NCBI GenBank assembly: GCA_012523075.1 | Contig: JAAYJF010000061.1 | Coordinates: 1 to 59,193, forward strand | Length of the DNA: 59,193 nucleotides | Reading direction: 5' to 3' | DNA from: Clostridiales bacterium | GTDB taxonomy: Bacteria > Bacillota > Clostridia > Ch29 | In this document: positions 19,253 to 29,124 of the stretch, in pieces | Position numbering within the stretch: the first letter of the stretch is position 1 | Layout of the letters: the number at the start of each line of letters is the position of its first letter | Program-made: the position numbers and the translations under genes | The notes under the pieces: generated by a model | Told to the model about the DNA's origin: nothing | Databases searched by the model: none | Seen by the model: only the letters and a program-made list of their open reading frames with translations

Positions 19253-20586
19253 TTCAAATCCTCCCGGATTATTTTTTGCAAAAAATCCCCGCCGTCCACC
19301 GGGCAGACTTCCACCTCTACGCCGAGACTCTCCCGGACCGTCGTTACCGTTACATCATCAAGGAAAACCTCTTCTCCGGATTTCAGCATGTTTTCGGGTA
19401 CTAGCAGCCTGTCGCCCAGTTCCTTTCCCCTAAGCTGCCTTATCAGGTCGCCGCCGGTAACAAGTCCCGACACATCGATGGTGTCCCCAAAGAATTCGTT
19501 TACTACCGGATGTACATGCACCTTTATGTCACGCGCAGCCTCCTTGATTCTCCTTACCAGTACTCTTACAAAGTTCCCTGCCGCCACACCGGTTGCCATA
19601 GAAACGCTGCCGGGCCTTTGCCTTTCCCAGGCCGTCTTTTCAAATTGGCGGTCAAACTGTTGCTGGAACAGGGCCATCATACCTATTCCGTTTTCCAGCT
19701 GCGGAAAGTCCTGGTAGGCTTCCGCCTCCGGTACCGGCAGCCCTGCCTTAAGGTATAATTCGTCGGCCGCGTACACAACCCTGCTTTCATACTCCTTTTG
19801 AAATGTTTTTTGCCATTTCTCTACAGTACCCACCACCCGGACGGCATCCTCGCCGCCAAAGGGCCTTATAGGGTAAAGCCCTTTCCTGTGTTTGGTAATG
19901 CCCACCGGCACCACTCCTATACTCCTTATACCCTGTCCCATATTATATAAATCCTTTAGCGTCCTTTCGAGGTTTTCCCCATCATTTATCCCGGGGCAAA
20001 GCACTATCTGGCAGTTAATCACCAGTCCCTTCTCAAGAAAGGTACGCATTGCCCCAAGAGCCTCGCCGGCCTTCGGGTTACCGAGCATGCTGGCCCTTAG
20101 CCCCGGGTGGGTGGTGTGTACCGATACATTGAGCGGGCTTATCCTATATTTTATTATCCTTTCAATATCCGCTTTCTCAAGGTTTGTAAGGGATATGTAG
20201 TTGCCCTGCAAAAAAGAGAGCCTGGAATCGTCGTCCTTGAAGTATAGGCTTTTTCTCATCCCCTTTGGCAGCTGGTCAATAAAGCAGAAAATACACTTGT
20301 TTGTGCAGCTTTTGCCCCGGTCCATAAGCCCCGTTTCAAACTCCAGCCCCAGGTCCTCATGGGGTTCCTTTTGTATCTCCAGCAGCCACTCCTCGCCGGA
20401 GGCCTTTCGTATCAACACCTCTATGTAGTCATCGTTTATTAAAAATCTGTATTCCAAAACGTCCTCCACCGGACTGCCGTTTATCTTAAGCAGCACATCC
20501 CCGGGTTGGACGTCCAGCTCCTCCGCAATGCTTCCTTTTTCAACCACCTTAATAGGGTGAACCCTAGGCATAATTATTACCTCCAT
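19249..20586 (-). CDS. DUF512 family radical-SAM-like/PDZ protein
   Basis: N-terminal PDZ (IAEELDVQPGDVLLKINGSPVEDVLEYRF), SCTNKCIFCFIDQLPKGMRKSLYFKDDDSRLSFLQGNYISLTN. Confidence 0.9.
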   Translation of the reverse strand: MEVIIMPRVHPIKVVEKGSIAEELDVQPGDVLLKINGSPVEDVLEYRFLINDDYIEVLIRKASGEEWLLEIQKEPHEDLGLEFETGLMDRGKSCTNKCIFCFIDQLPKGMRKSLYFKDDDSRLSFLQGNYISLTNLEKADIERIIKYRISPLNVSVHTTHPGLRASMLGNPKAGEALGAMRTFLEKGLVINCQIVLCPGINDGENLERTLKDLYNMGQGIRSIGVVPVGITKHRKGLYPIRPFGGEDAVRVVGTVEKWQKTFQKEYESRVVYAADELYLKAGLPVPEAEAYQDFPQLENGIGMMALFQQQFDRQFEKTAWERQRPGSVSMATGVAAGNFVRVLVRRIKEAARDIKVHVHPVVNEFFGDTIDVSGLVTGGDLIRQLRGKELGDRLLVPENMLKSGEEVFLDDVTVTTVRESLGVEVEVCPVDGGDFLQKIIREDLK

Positions 20587-20669
20587 CTAGTACCAGCTAC
20601 TAATATTATATCATAATATACTTGGGGGATATATACAACTATTATCCCATCTTTTCGCAATAAAGCAAA

Positions 20670-20703
20670 GGGATTCCGCATTCTTTCAGAAACACGAAAT
20701 CCC
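20670..20703 (-). terminator. Terminator downstream of the YIEGIA group
   Basis: Minus strand GGGATTTCGTGTTTCTGAAAGAATGCGGAATCCC followed by TTTGC. Confidence 0.65.
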
Positions 20704-20716
20704 CTGGCCGTTAGTG

Positions 20717-20911
20717 TTAATGTTTCACAATTATCAGGCAGCCGTTCTCCAGGTCATGCACCATTCCCGAGGTAACCTTTGAGAGCAAAAGCGCCACCCG
20801 TTCCCTTTGCTCCTCGTCCTCGGCGTAGAACACTGGTGCGGAGGAGTGAATAACCCTTTCCCTGTCGGTTGTTACTATGGCAAGGATTGCTTCCCTAATA
20901 GCAGTATCCAT
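20717..20911 (-). CDS. Small partner protein of YIEGIA (capping complex subunit-like)
   Basis: 64-aa ORF immediately downstream of the YIEGIA gene; position and composition match the family recalled for this neighbourhood. Confidence 0.6.
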   Translation of the reverse strand: MDTAIREAILAIVTTDRERVIHSSAPVFYAEDEEQRERVALLLSKVTSGMVHDLENGCLIIVKH

Positions 20912-20920
20912 AGGTCACCT

Positions 20921-21814
20921 CTAATCCGCCGCTTTCCTGCCGGCAGGAGAATCCAGCGGTTTTCTTTTGGAGCTCTCCAACACTGGAGTCCTTTTTACCG
21001 CTTCAATAAGGCATTCTATATCTGGCTCCATAGAAAAAATCGCCATAACTATATCTCCGCTCTCGGTATTCCTTCCGGAACTGGGCATAAACTCCGGCTC
21101 GTCTACATCCTTTCTTACGCCCAGCTGTGTCGCTGCGTTGTGGACTAGCGCCTGTCTTTGTCCAACGTTACCCAGTGTAACTCGGGCATTATCATCCCGT
21201 GGAATTATTTTGACCGCTATAGCCCGGGTGAGGTACATTTCCCTTGCCTTTGCAAGGCCCACGTTCATAAGCTCCACCCCGTCCACCATAAGAAGAGGCC
21301 CTTCAAATTCAATCTTCGCCGCAACAACCTCCGCCATGTCCCCTATCTTCTCACCCTTTAAGGAATAAACAACGCCTAAAAAAACGGCTACCCCCGCAAG
21401 AACCCCTGCAGCAATGCTGTCAGACAAATAGACAACAAGGCTCGTCGACAGGGCGGTAACCATCGCAATATAGTTTCTTGCTTCAAAGGTCTTGGCAATA
21501 TCCTCAATATAGTCAGAACCACGCGGTACAAGCTCTGTTTTATCAACGCTTTCCAGGCTGTCCCGCTCCATACCCCTAATCTCCCTAAACTGCTGGGCCG
21601 CCAGGGCAAGGAAGGTGACTGCCGTATATTCCTTTTCCGCCAGGGCAGGCACTGCGATTGCCCCAAGAGCAGCGGCAATAATCCCCAGCACCAGGTGTGT
21701 TACATAGCCCCTTGGGAAGCTGGGATACTGCCTGTAGTCGGCTCTAAGAAGCAAAAGCCTGCCTGCGCTTCCTATAACCAATCCGGATACCAGCACCCGG
21801 CCGTAATCCGCCAT
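20921..21814 (-). CDS. YIEGIA family membrane protein
   Basis: Multi-TM protein at the usual neighbourhood (der/DUF512, spoIIP-like) with partner ORF downstream. Confidence 0.7.
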   Translation of the reverse strand: MADYGRVLVSGLVIGSAGRLLLLRADYRQYPSFPRGYVTHLVLGIIAAALGAIAVPALAEKEYTAVTFLALAAQQFREIRGMERDSLESVDKTELVPRGSDYIEDIAKTFEARNYIAMVTALSTSLVVYLSDSIAAGVLAGVAVFLGVVYSLKGEKIGDMAEVVAAKIEFEGPLLMVDGVELMNVGLAKAREMYLTRAIAVKIIPRDDNARVTLGNVGQRQALVHNAATQLGVRKDVDEPEFMPSSGRNTESGDIVMAIFSMEPDIECLIEAVKRTPVLESSKRKPLDSPAGRKAAD

Positions 21815-21817
21815 GGT

Positions 21818-22933
21818 TTACTTGTCGCCGTCCCTTTTATTTCTCCGCGCCAGGAAGCTGCCAAACTCCTTCCTTGCAAAGCCCTTTGCCTTGGAGAAAA
21901 ACTCCCTGCCCCCGGTGCTGAGGAACAGAAAGGCCAGTCCTCCTAAACCGGCGATTGCCACAAGCCAGGCTATCCCTGAGCCGGAACCTTCGCTGCTCTC
22001 CTGGGCTCCTTGAACCCCTCCGCCCTTTTCGGTAGCACCGCCGTACAGAGCCTTTGTTACTATTTCAGCAAAAATCCCGGCACTGTTCTCCGCCCTTTCC
22101 CTGGTGTGCTCATGGGTCCCGAATTCGAACAGCAGGGCCCGCGGAGCAAGGTCCTGGTTATAGTTACCCCTAGCGTAGAAAAAATCCTTTATAAAGCCGG
22201 GATGGGTATCATCGGCAATCGCTTTAATCTTACGGGCCAGTTCCTCGTTTGCCTTAAGGTTTTGGTTCCTCCTACCCAGAACAATCCTTATTTTTGCCAC
22301 GGGAGTCTCGTTTATTGTGTCAATATAGTGCTCCTTGGGTATGGCATCCCTGTGAATATCAAATATTGCATCCGGCCCTTCCTGCAAAAGCTTCATGGCC
22401 GTCCTCCTGGAGCGGACGTAGGAATTTGCATCGTGGGGCTCGTGGGAGGTAGTATTTACTGTGGTCTTCACCCCATATTTCTCAAAGCCCTTCTTGAAGG
22501 CCTCTCCAACTTCTACTATACCGCCGCGACCCGGTTTGCTATGGGTGCCGTCGGTAGGTACATAGGATTCCGCGTTGTGGCTGAAATACAGGGCTATCCG
22601 TTTTTCCTTTTCAGCTACCTGCATGGTCTCGGTTACAAATATCTCGTCTATCTCGGGCATTTTCACGTCTTCCACAAAGCGAGCAAAGGCCTTTTTATTG
22701 TCCCGGTCCACCTCCACAACCTCATACAACTTGTCATCAGTGCTGTGGTATTTGTCTCCCACATCCACCTCCCACGAAGTGGCAAAAACCTCGTCCTCGG
22801 TATCCTCCTCGTACACGACGTAATATCCCCTGCTGCTGTGCTCAAACCCACCGGTATCGGCATAGGCAACCACTCCGGCCAGCAGCGACACCGCTATGAG
22901 AATGAAAATAGAGATTGTCATTTTATTCTTCAT
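21818..22933 (-). CDS. SpoIIP-family peptidoglycan amidase
   Basis: IALYFSHNAESYVPTDGTHSKPGRGGIVEVGEAF...DAIFDIHRDAI...LLFEFGTHEHTRERAENSA; N-terminal signal anchor at the MKNKM start and C-terminal TM. Confidence 0.85.
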   Translation of the reverse strand: MKNKMTISIFILIAVSLLAGVVAYADTGGFEHSSRGYYVVYEEDTEDEVFATSWEVDVGDKYHSTDDKLYEVVEVDRDNKKAFARFVEDVKMPEIDEIFVTETMQVAEKEKRIALYFSHNAESYVPTDGTHSKPGRGGIVEVGEAFKKGFEKYGVKTTVNTTSHEPHDANSYVRSRRTAMKLLQEGPDAIFDIHRDAIPKEHYIDTINETPVAKIRIVLGRRNQNLKANEELARKIKAIADDTHPGFIKDFFYARGNYNQDLAPRALLFEFGTHEHTRERAENSAGIFAEIVTKALYGGATEKGGGVQGAQESSEGSGSGIAWLVAIAGLGGLAFLFLSTGGREFFSKAKGFARKEFGSFLARRNKRDGDK

Positions 22934-23618
22934 CCGTATCCCCGCCGTTCCTTTGCATATTGTCTTTGCTTTCCACAAATTCGCCTTTGTCAAAGGCCAT
23001 ATCCTTTTTCTCGGTGCCCCCCTGTATCTTTTCCCTTGTCTCTCCCACAATCTCTGCCAGCACCACCGCGAACACGCCGGCAATTACGGTGGCATCAAAG
23101 GCACCTGCGCCGCCAAAAACAGTTCTTCCAGGGCTTCCGGTATAACCGTTCACCACCGCTTGCACCAGGTCACTTAATACTATAGCCATAATGCCTGCAA
23201 TAAAGGCCGCCCTTCTTGACCTGCCCAACAGATAAGCAATGCCTCCCCCAATAATTGCGTACAGGTAATAGTAGTTCATAAACTGGTTCTCCTCCGGCCC
23301 TGCGGGCAGAAACTTGCTCAGGCCGTAAACAGCCGCCCCTGCCGCAATGGAAGCAACAACAGCCCGGGTTCTTTCCTTGGTAGTACCGGCCTTAATGAAA
23401 AGGTACACAGCCAGGGCCACCGGGATAATAGCTCCCCCTACGTTAATTGCGACATTCCTTGTTATGCCTATATCGGGTATAAATGTGCCCACCAGCATTG
23501 CTGCAATAACCGCAAGGGCACCTCCGTCAGTAAGTCTTAACCTATCCAGCACCCTGTGGGCAACTCCTAAAAGTACGAGCACCGACACAAGCACAAGTAT
23601 CACTAATCCAACCGGCAT
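22923..23618 (-). CDS. DUF1614 family membrane protein
   Basis: LTDGGALAVIAAMLVGTFIPDI...VFGGAGAFDATVIAGVFAVVLAEIV. Confidence 0.85.
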   Translation of the reverse strand: MPVGLVILVLVSVLVLLGVAHRVLDRLRLTDGGALAVIAAMLVGTFIPDIGITRNVAINVGGAIIPVALAVYLFIKAGTTKERTRAVVASIAAGAAVYGLSKFLPAGPEENQFMNYYYLYAIIGGGIAYLLGRSRRAAFIAGIMAIVLSDLVQAVVNGYTGSPGRTVFGGAGAFDATVIAGVFAVVLAEIVGETREKIQGGTEKKDMAFDKGEFVESKDNMQRNGGDTDEE

Positions 23619-23724
23619 TTCCTCACCCCATTCTTTAGTATTTCAGTACTAGATTTCCCTCCGTCGAAAAAATCTATTCATTTAGCAGCGTATTGGGCTT
23701 TGCTCAGGCCTTGCATTTTGACAT

Positions 23725-23747
23725 AAAAAAAAGGAGACTTAGTCTCC
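23725..23747 (-). terminator. Terminator downstream of pgeF
   Basis: Minus strand GGAGACTAAGTCTCCTTTTTTTT. Confidence 0.9.
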
Positions 23748-23840
23748 GTTCAAACCTAACAAAAGTCCTATTAATCAATATGATAGCATGATAGGGCTTC
23801 ATGAAACGCTGGCGCAGGCTAATCGGGAACATACCGCATT

Positions 23841-24665
23841 TTATATCTCACTTCCTATTAACTGCATCAAGGCAGCGAGACTGCCGGCATCCTTTCCTTC
23901 CCGTCTGTACGAATAAAACAGCTCCGAGTTGCATCGGGTACACAGCCTGCTATCGGTGATGTTTTGCTCCTTCACACCGGCCTTTCGCAGCAGCGCTTTG
24001 TTTGTGCTTTGCAAGTCGAGAAGGTATTTGTCCTTCCCAAGGGATACCGTAACGTCCCTCCAGTCCCCCAGGTTCTCCTGCAGCCTTGATATAACCGGCC
24101 CGTCCACCTCATAGCAGTCCCTGCAAATGGATGGTCCAATCCCCACCAGAATATCCTCTGGTTTAGAGGCGAAGGCATCCTTCATTCCCACCACCGTTTC
24201 CCTGGCAATACCGGCAACGGTACCCTTCCACCCGGCATGGGACAAACCGATGGCCTGCCTTTGCGGGTCTAAAAAGAAAAGAGGTACGCAGTCAGCGTAA
24301 AAGGTGATAAGGGTGAGCCCCCTTTTATTGGTTATTAGTCCGTCGGTGTTTTTGATATCGGAGTCCCGCCATATACCTTTGCCTGCATCCCCTGCAGTAA
24401 CCTGTCTTATACTCGTGCCATGCACCTGATGGGACAGAACCAGGCTTTTCCTGTCCAGGCCCAACACGCTGCACAGCTTTTCAAAATTGGCCACTACGCT
24501 CTCCCTTGTATCCGGCCTTGAAAAGCCTAGGTTCAACCCCTTTACCCGTCCGCTGCTCATTCCCCCGACCTTTGTGGTGAAACAATGCTTTACAAGCCCT
24601 GTTTGGTCAAAGGAGGGTACAGTAAAATAAATAAGGCCGTCCCGATCATGTCTTTTAAAGGTCAT
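23841..24665 (-). CDS. pgeF: YfiH/PgeF family peptidoglycan editing factor (laccase-domain)
   Basis: [55 protein letters not shown]. Confidence 0.95.
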   Translation of the reverse strand: MTFKRHDRDGLIYFTVPSFDQTGLVKHCFTTKVGGMSSGRVKGLNLGFSRPDTRESVVANFEKLCSVLGLDRKSLVLSHQVHGTSIRQVTAGDAGKGIWRDSDIKNTDGLITNKRGLTLITFYADCVPLFFLDPQRQAIGLSHAGWKGTVAGIARETVVGMKDAFASKPEDILVGIGPSICRDCYEVDGPVISRLQENLGDWRDVTVSLGKDKYLLDLQSTNKALLRKAGVKEQNITDSRLCTRCNSELFYSYRREGKDAGSLAALMQLIGSEI

Positions 24666-25143
24666 TTGTCTCCTCCGCAGATGCCTGACTTTCCTTGTCC
24701 AGCAGTTTACTGAGCTCCTCCATAAAGGTGTTTATATCCTTGAACTGGCGGTACACCGAAGCGAACCTTACGTAGGCCACCTCGTCCAACGCTTTAAGCT
24801 TTTCCATTATTATTTCGCCTATTGTTTTGCTGGTTATTTCCTTATCTGTCATATTATATAGATCTTTTTCAACTTCGTCCGCCAAATCATTTATTCTGTT
24901 CACCGATATGGGCCTTTTTTCAGTGGCCTTTATTATCCCATTCAGTACCTTTTCCCTGTTAAAGCTTTCCCTCCTGCCGTCCTTTTTAACCACCATAAGG
25001 GGAAGACGGTCAAGTTTCTCGTAGGTGGTAAATCGCCGGCAGCACTGGCTGCATTCCCTTCTGCGTCGGATGGTAAACCCCTCGTCGGCGGGCCTGGAAT
25101 CAACCACTTTTGATTCCAGGTTGCCGCAAAATGGACATTTCAT
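24655..25143 (-). CDS. nrdR: Transcriptional repressor NrdR
   Basis: [44 protein letters not shown]. Confidence 0.97.
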   Translation of the reverse strand: MKCPFCGNLESKVVDSRPADEGFTIRRRRECSQCCRRFTTYEKLDRLPLMVVKKDGRRESFNREKVLNGIIKATEKRPISVNRINDLADEVEKDLYNMTDKEITSKTIGEIIMEKLKALDEVAYVRFASVYRQFKDINTFMEELSKLLDKESQASAEETNDL

Positions 25144-25220
25144 ACTCTCAATCCCCCTGACATGCTTGGCTTAACCTATGTATGAATTATATTATATTAG
25201 CTCAATATTTTCCAGGGGGG

Positions 25221-25490
25221 TTACTCTCTTTCCATCTCTATGGTCTCTTTAAACTCAACCAGTATCACATCTATACCGATATTCATAATATCCTTCCAGG
25301 GTATCGCCAGGTCGTTTTCCCTATTAAAAAAGCCAAAAAATTTACCCGGCCCCGGGATAATGATTGCCTCCACCTTTCCTTCCTCAAGATTTACCTCTAT
25401 ATCCGAGATAGGCCCCAGATTCCTTCCCTCTTTAAACGTAATAACTTCCTTTTCTGCCAGGTCGGATGTTCTTATCATAAAGCGCACCAC
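25221..25490 (-). CDS. YlmC/YmxH family sporulation protein (PRC-barrel)
   Basis: SDLAEKEVITFKEGRNLGPISDIEVNLEEGKVEAIIIPG; adjacent to sigG. Confidence 0.9.
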   Translation of the reverse strand: MVRFMIRTSDLAEKEVITFKEGRNLGPISDIEVNLEEGKVEAIIIPGPGKFFGFFNRENDLAIPWKDIMNIGIDVILVEFKETIEMERE

Positions 25491-25529
25491 CTTATTATAT
25501 ATAACGTGATAATAATATTACATTACTTC

Positions 25530-25750
25530 ACTTGTCATTCTGAAGGCGAAGCCTGAAGAATCCGGTTTTGCCGCTTAAGAACGCAGTGAAGAATCCAACG
25601 TCGTCGTTCTGAGGGCGAAGCCCGAAGAATCCGGCTTTGCGTTCTGAACGTAGTGAAGAATCTTCTAGGAGACAGACATAAGGTCCTTCGCTGCGCAAGG
25701 TCCTTCGCTACGCTCAGGATGACAAAGAGTTCGCTCAGGATGACACGCCA
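25530..25750. repeat. Second GAAGAATC/CCTTCG repeat array
   Basis: GTCATTCTGAAGGCGAAGCCTGAAGAATCC ... GGTCCTTCGCTACGCTCAGGATGAC inverted arrangement, shared with 14270-14500. Confidence 0.85.
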
Positions 25751-25841
25751 GAAGATGTAAAGCTTTAACACTTTATATATATGTTGGACAAGGGGTGTTT
25801 ATGCAAATAAAAAAATCCGTGATACTTAAATCACAGATTTT

Positions 25842-26648
25842 TCACATATGCTTTTTCATATGGTTTAGGGCCGATTTCTCCAACCGTGACACCTGGGCCT
25901 GGGAAATTCCAATCTCCTCTGCCACCTCCATCTGGGTTCTACCTTCAAAAAACCGCAGGTTTAGTATCAGTTTCTCCCTGTCGTTCAGCTTTCTCATTGC
26001 CTCCCTTAAGGCTATCCCCTCCAGCCACACCTCATCGGAGTTCTTTTCATCCTTCACCTGGTCCATTACAAATATTGCGTCCCCGCTGTCGTGATATATC
26101 GGTTCAAACAGAGAAACCGGGTCCTGTATCGCATCCAGTGCGAACACCACCTCTTCCCTGGGCATATCCAGCTCCTTGGATATCTCGGATATGGTGGGCT
26201 CCTTTGAATGCTTGTTTATAAGCTGGTCCCGTACCTGAAGCGCTCTGTAGGCGATATCCCGCAGTGACCTGCTCACCCTTATGGAATTGTTGTCCCTTAA
26301 ATATCTTCTGATTTCACCTATTATCATTGGAACTGCGTAGGTCGAAAACTTAACGTTCTGGCTTAGGTCAAAGTTGTCTATTGCTTTAATTAGGCCGACG
26401 CACCCTACTTGAAAAAGGTCATCAAGGTACTCCCCCCTGTTGTTGAATCTCTGTATAACGCTTAATACCAGCCGGAGGTTGCCCCTTATGAACTTCTCCC
26501 GGGCGCTCTTGTCGCCGTTGTGCATTTTTGCAAAAAGCGCCCTCATCTCTTCGTTGGTAAGCACAGGAAGCTTGGACGTATTTACGCCGCATATTTCTAC
26601 TTTGTTTATGTGCATTGCATCAACCTTCTTTCGCTCATCAACTGACAT
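25842..26648 (-). CDS. sigG: RNA polymerase sporulation sigma factor SigG
   Basis: HINKVEICGVNTSKLPVLTNEEM N-terminus typical of sigma-G; sigma-70 regions 2-4. Confidence 0.96.
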   Translation of the reverse strand: MSVDERKKVDAMHINKVEICGVNTSKLPVLTNEEMRALFAKMHNGDKSAREKFIRGNLRLVLSVIQRFNNRGEYLDDLFQVGCVGLIKAIDNFDLSQNVKFSTYAVPMIIGEIRRYLRDNNSIRVSRSLRDIAYRALQVRDQLINKHSKEPTISEISKELDMPREEVVFALDAIQDPVSLFEPIYHDSGDAIFVMDQVKDEKNSDEVWLEGIALREAMRKLNDREKLILNLRFFEGRTQMEVAEEIGISQAQVSRLEKSALNHMKKHM

Positions 26649-26680
26649 CTCTGATTATTCCACCCACCGGATTCTTTTAT

Positions 26681-26722
26681 ACATGAAAAAACCGCCACGT
26701 AGCTGGCAGTTTTTTCATGTAT
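26681..26722 (-). terminator. Terminator between sigE and sigG
   Basis: CATGAAAAAACTGCCAGCTACGTGGCGGTTTTTTCATG on the minus strand, near symmetric. Confidence 0.85.
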
Positions 26723-26743
26723 AAACGGCTTTTAAAGGTCATG

Positions 26744-27478
26744 TCATACCATTCTGCTAATTTCCTTTTTTAGCCTTTTTATTATCCTTTTTTCTAGCCT
26801 TGATATATAGGACTGGGATATGCCCAAAAGGTCGGCCACCTCTTTCTGGGTCCTCTCCTCCCCCCCGTCCAGACCGAACCGAAGCCTCATTATCCTTTTC
26901 TCCCGTTCGCTCAGTTTTCCCATTGCAAGCCCTAACAGTTCCCTGTCCACTTCCCTCTCCAGGCATTTAAAAATAATATCATTTTCGGTTCCCAGTATAT
27001 CCGAGAGCAGCAGTTCATTGCCGTCCCAGTCTATGTTAAGCGGTTCATCGAAGGATATCTCCGCTTTCAGTTTGCTGTTTCTTCTAATATACATAAGTAT
27101 CTCATTCTCTATGCACCTTGACGCATAGGTAGCCAGTTTTATCTGTTTATCCGGGTCAAAGGTGTTGACAGCTTTTATGAGCCCGATGGTCCCTATTGAA
27201 ATCAGGTCCTCAACGCATATGCCGGTATTCTCGAACTTTCTGGCTATGTATACAACCAGTCGGAGGTTGCGTTCTATTAGTACAGTCTGTACAGATTTTT
27301 CGCCTTCCTTAAGCCTTGCAACGAGGTAATTCTCCTCATCGGCGCTCAGCGGAGGCGGCAGCGCTTCACTGCCCCCAATGTAGAATATCCGCGCCGGATG
27401 GAAAATCCGCATATAATACAAGAGCTTCATCAGGTAAATTTGTACAATCAATCTGCATCGGCGCAGCATTACACCCAC
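26744..27478 (-). CDS. sigE: RNA polymerase sporulation sigma factor SigE (pro form)
   Basis: [14 protein letters not shown] pro-sequence junction; sigma-70 motifs. Confidence 0.97.
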   Translation of the reverse strand: MGVMLRRCRLIVQIYLMKLLYYMRIFHPARIFYIGGSEALPPPLSADEENYLVARLKEGEKSVQTVLIERNLRLVVYIARKFENTGICVEDLISIGTIGLIKAVNTFDPDKQIKLATYASRCIENEILMYIRRNSKLKAEISFDEPLNIDWDGNELLLSDILGTENDIIFKCLEREVDRELLGLAMGKLSEREKRIMRLRFGLDGGEERTQKEVADLLGISQSYISRLEKRIIKRLKKEISRMV

Positions 27479-27489
27479 ATTCTTCCCCC

Positions 27490-28371
27490 CTACTTTATCA
27501 ACTCCGGATTAAGCAAAGCTGCATATTCTCCGTTTTCCGACAAAGGCTTTGAATAGATTGCTATTATCACTTTGTCCAGACACCGGCTTCCAATGATTAC
27601 CCCGTCCGCCTTAAAGCCCAGCAGCATCCCCTTTTCTTTACCAAGGGAGCTAAAGGGGATAAGCCGGAGCCTGGATACCCAGTTCGCTTGCTTGAAACCT
27701 TCGTATATATTTTCCAGGTCGTCCTCAAGGTTCTGTTCAAATATTTCCCTTATGCCCTCATGAAGCAGTTCCTTAACCGCCGAGTACTGTACCACAATTA
27801 CTGGATAATTGGTGATGGGGTCAAAAAGCTCATTCCCGGTATCCAAAAGTCCTACTGCCTCCACCCATTTGTCCCCGACGTTTATCGCAAAACTGCGGTA
27901 GAGGGACCTCTTCTCCAGGTAACCGTAAAGCGGTACCAAACACAGCCTTATAATAATTATGGTGACCAGTCCTGCCCCCGCCAGTACCGACAGCGGTATA
28001 CCCTTAATCAGGAAAACACCGCCTTCGGTAACGGTGCCGGTATTGGTGAAATAAAAAAGCCCGAAAACTGCTCCGCCGAGGATAAAGGAAATCAGATAGA
28101 ACACCGACAGCTGCTTTAAAAACTCCCGGAACCGGATGGGGGTAAAAGCAATTACTATAATGAGCAGCGATAAAAGCACCTTCATTACGGTAGTGTAAAG
28201 GAAATTATATCCGGGGAAAAAAATCAGCAGCGCATACAATGCACCTACAACCGAAGCTGCAAGCATTTTGATTCTGCCGGCATGCACCTTAAGGGTTATT
28301 GATGTCAGCCAAAGGATAAGATAGTTCATAACTATGTTTTCCAGAAGTAGTATGTCTGCATAAATATCCAT
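27490..28371 (-). CDS. spoIIGA: Pro-sigma-E processing peptidase SpoIIGA
   Basis: [18 protein letters not shown]-terminal TM set and aspartyl motif [12 protein letters not shown], upstream of sigE. Confidence 0.95.
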   Translation of the reverse strand: MDIYADILLLENIVMNYLILWLTSITLKVHAGRIKMLAASVVGALYALLIFFPGYNFLYTTVMKVLLSLLIIVIAFTPIRFREFLKQLSVFYLISFILGGAVFGLFYFTNTGTVTEGGVFLIKGIPLSVLAGAGLVTIIIIRLCLVPLYGYLEKRSLYRSFAINVGDKWVEAVGLLDTGNELFDPITNYPVIVVQYSAVKELLHEGIREIFEQNLEDDLENIYEGFKQANWVSRLRLIPFSSLGKEKGMLLGFKADGVIIGSRCLDKVIIAIYSKPLSENGEYAALLNPELIK

Positions 28372-28460
28372 ATGGACCCCCGGCCAACCTTTATTCCGGT
28401 CAGGCTAATCTCATATTACAATTATTATTCACCTGCCTTAATCGGTATGATTATTATAAC

Positions 28461-28988
28461 TCATGCCGGTTTAAAATTTTGTCGTTTGCTGAGCAGCTCT
28501 CTTCGATAACATTCTCTTAAACCTTCCATAATTCCCTGGATTATATATCCTTTTTTATTCTCATCGGTAAGAATGGACCTGTCTGCAGCATTGGTCCTAT
28601 AGCCGCAGACAACAAGTATATCCCAGGCCGTGTCCTCTGCCCTAATGCCTCTGTTCATAAAGTGGGTGCTTTCGCAAATGCCGTCGATAATGTGTTTGGC
28701 CAGCCTTTCATTTGCGAAACTTTTTGTGTTGTAGAGCGCCTCCACTCCCCGGGTGTTTAGGTTATCGCTTACCCCCTCCTCCAGCATAATACGTATTTCG
28801 GCTCCCCCTTTGCCTTCCGAAAATTCACATTCCATCCCCATTGGGTTTAAGTGCAGCCATGCCAGATATCGGGCAAACCCTTCCAAATTCCCTATCCAGA
28901 ACCCCGGACGAGCCTCTATCCGTACCCTCACAATAACACCACCCGAAAGAATTTTTTTTAGGCCCCTGTTTAAAGGCCATATTATCAT
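28461..28988 (-). CDS. Amidase_3-like protein reduced to the C-terminal half of the fold, lacking recognisable zinc ligands
   Basis: RGVEALYNTKSFANERLAKHIIDGICESTHFMNRGIRAEDTAWDILVVCGYRTNAADRSILTDENKKGYIIQGIMEGLRECY matches amidase_3 second-half layout; HGG/SLHAN motifs absent. Confidence 0.6.
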   Translation of the reverse strand: MIIWPLNRGLKKILSGGVIVRVRIEARPGFWIGNLEGFARYLAWLHLNPMGMECEFSEGKGGAEIRIMLEEGVSDNLNTRGVEALYNTKSFANERLAKHIIDGICESTHFMNRGIRAEDTAWDILVVCGYRTNAADRSILTDENKKGYIIQGIMEGLRECYRRELLSKRQNFKPA

Positions 28989-29001
28989 TCTATTCGGTAA
29001 A

Positions 29002-29044
29002 ATAAAAAAAGGAACTGAAATCCAAGCAAGAACTTCAGTCCCTT
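29002..29044 (-). terminator. Terminator downstream of ftsZ
   Basis: Minus strand AAGGGACTGAAGTTCTTGCTTGGATTTCAGTTCCTTTTTTT. Confidence 0.85.
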
Positions 29045-29124
29045 AAAATCACCAACTGTTACCCGCAAATCCTACCCTGACGCCTACCAACTACCAGCTA
29101 CCAACTACGAACTGGCATCTGCTT

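Noticed and set aside
22010-23185. 391-aa plus-strand ORF
   Set aside because: Antisense shadow of the SpoIIP-like gene and DUF1614; composition is not protein-like and no family is recognised.
25535-25771. 78-aa minus-strand ORF
   Set aside because: Lies entirely in the repeat array; its repeated SxRxLxASPSE peptide is just the translated DNA repeat.
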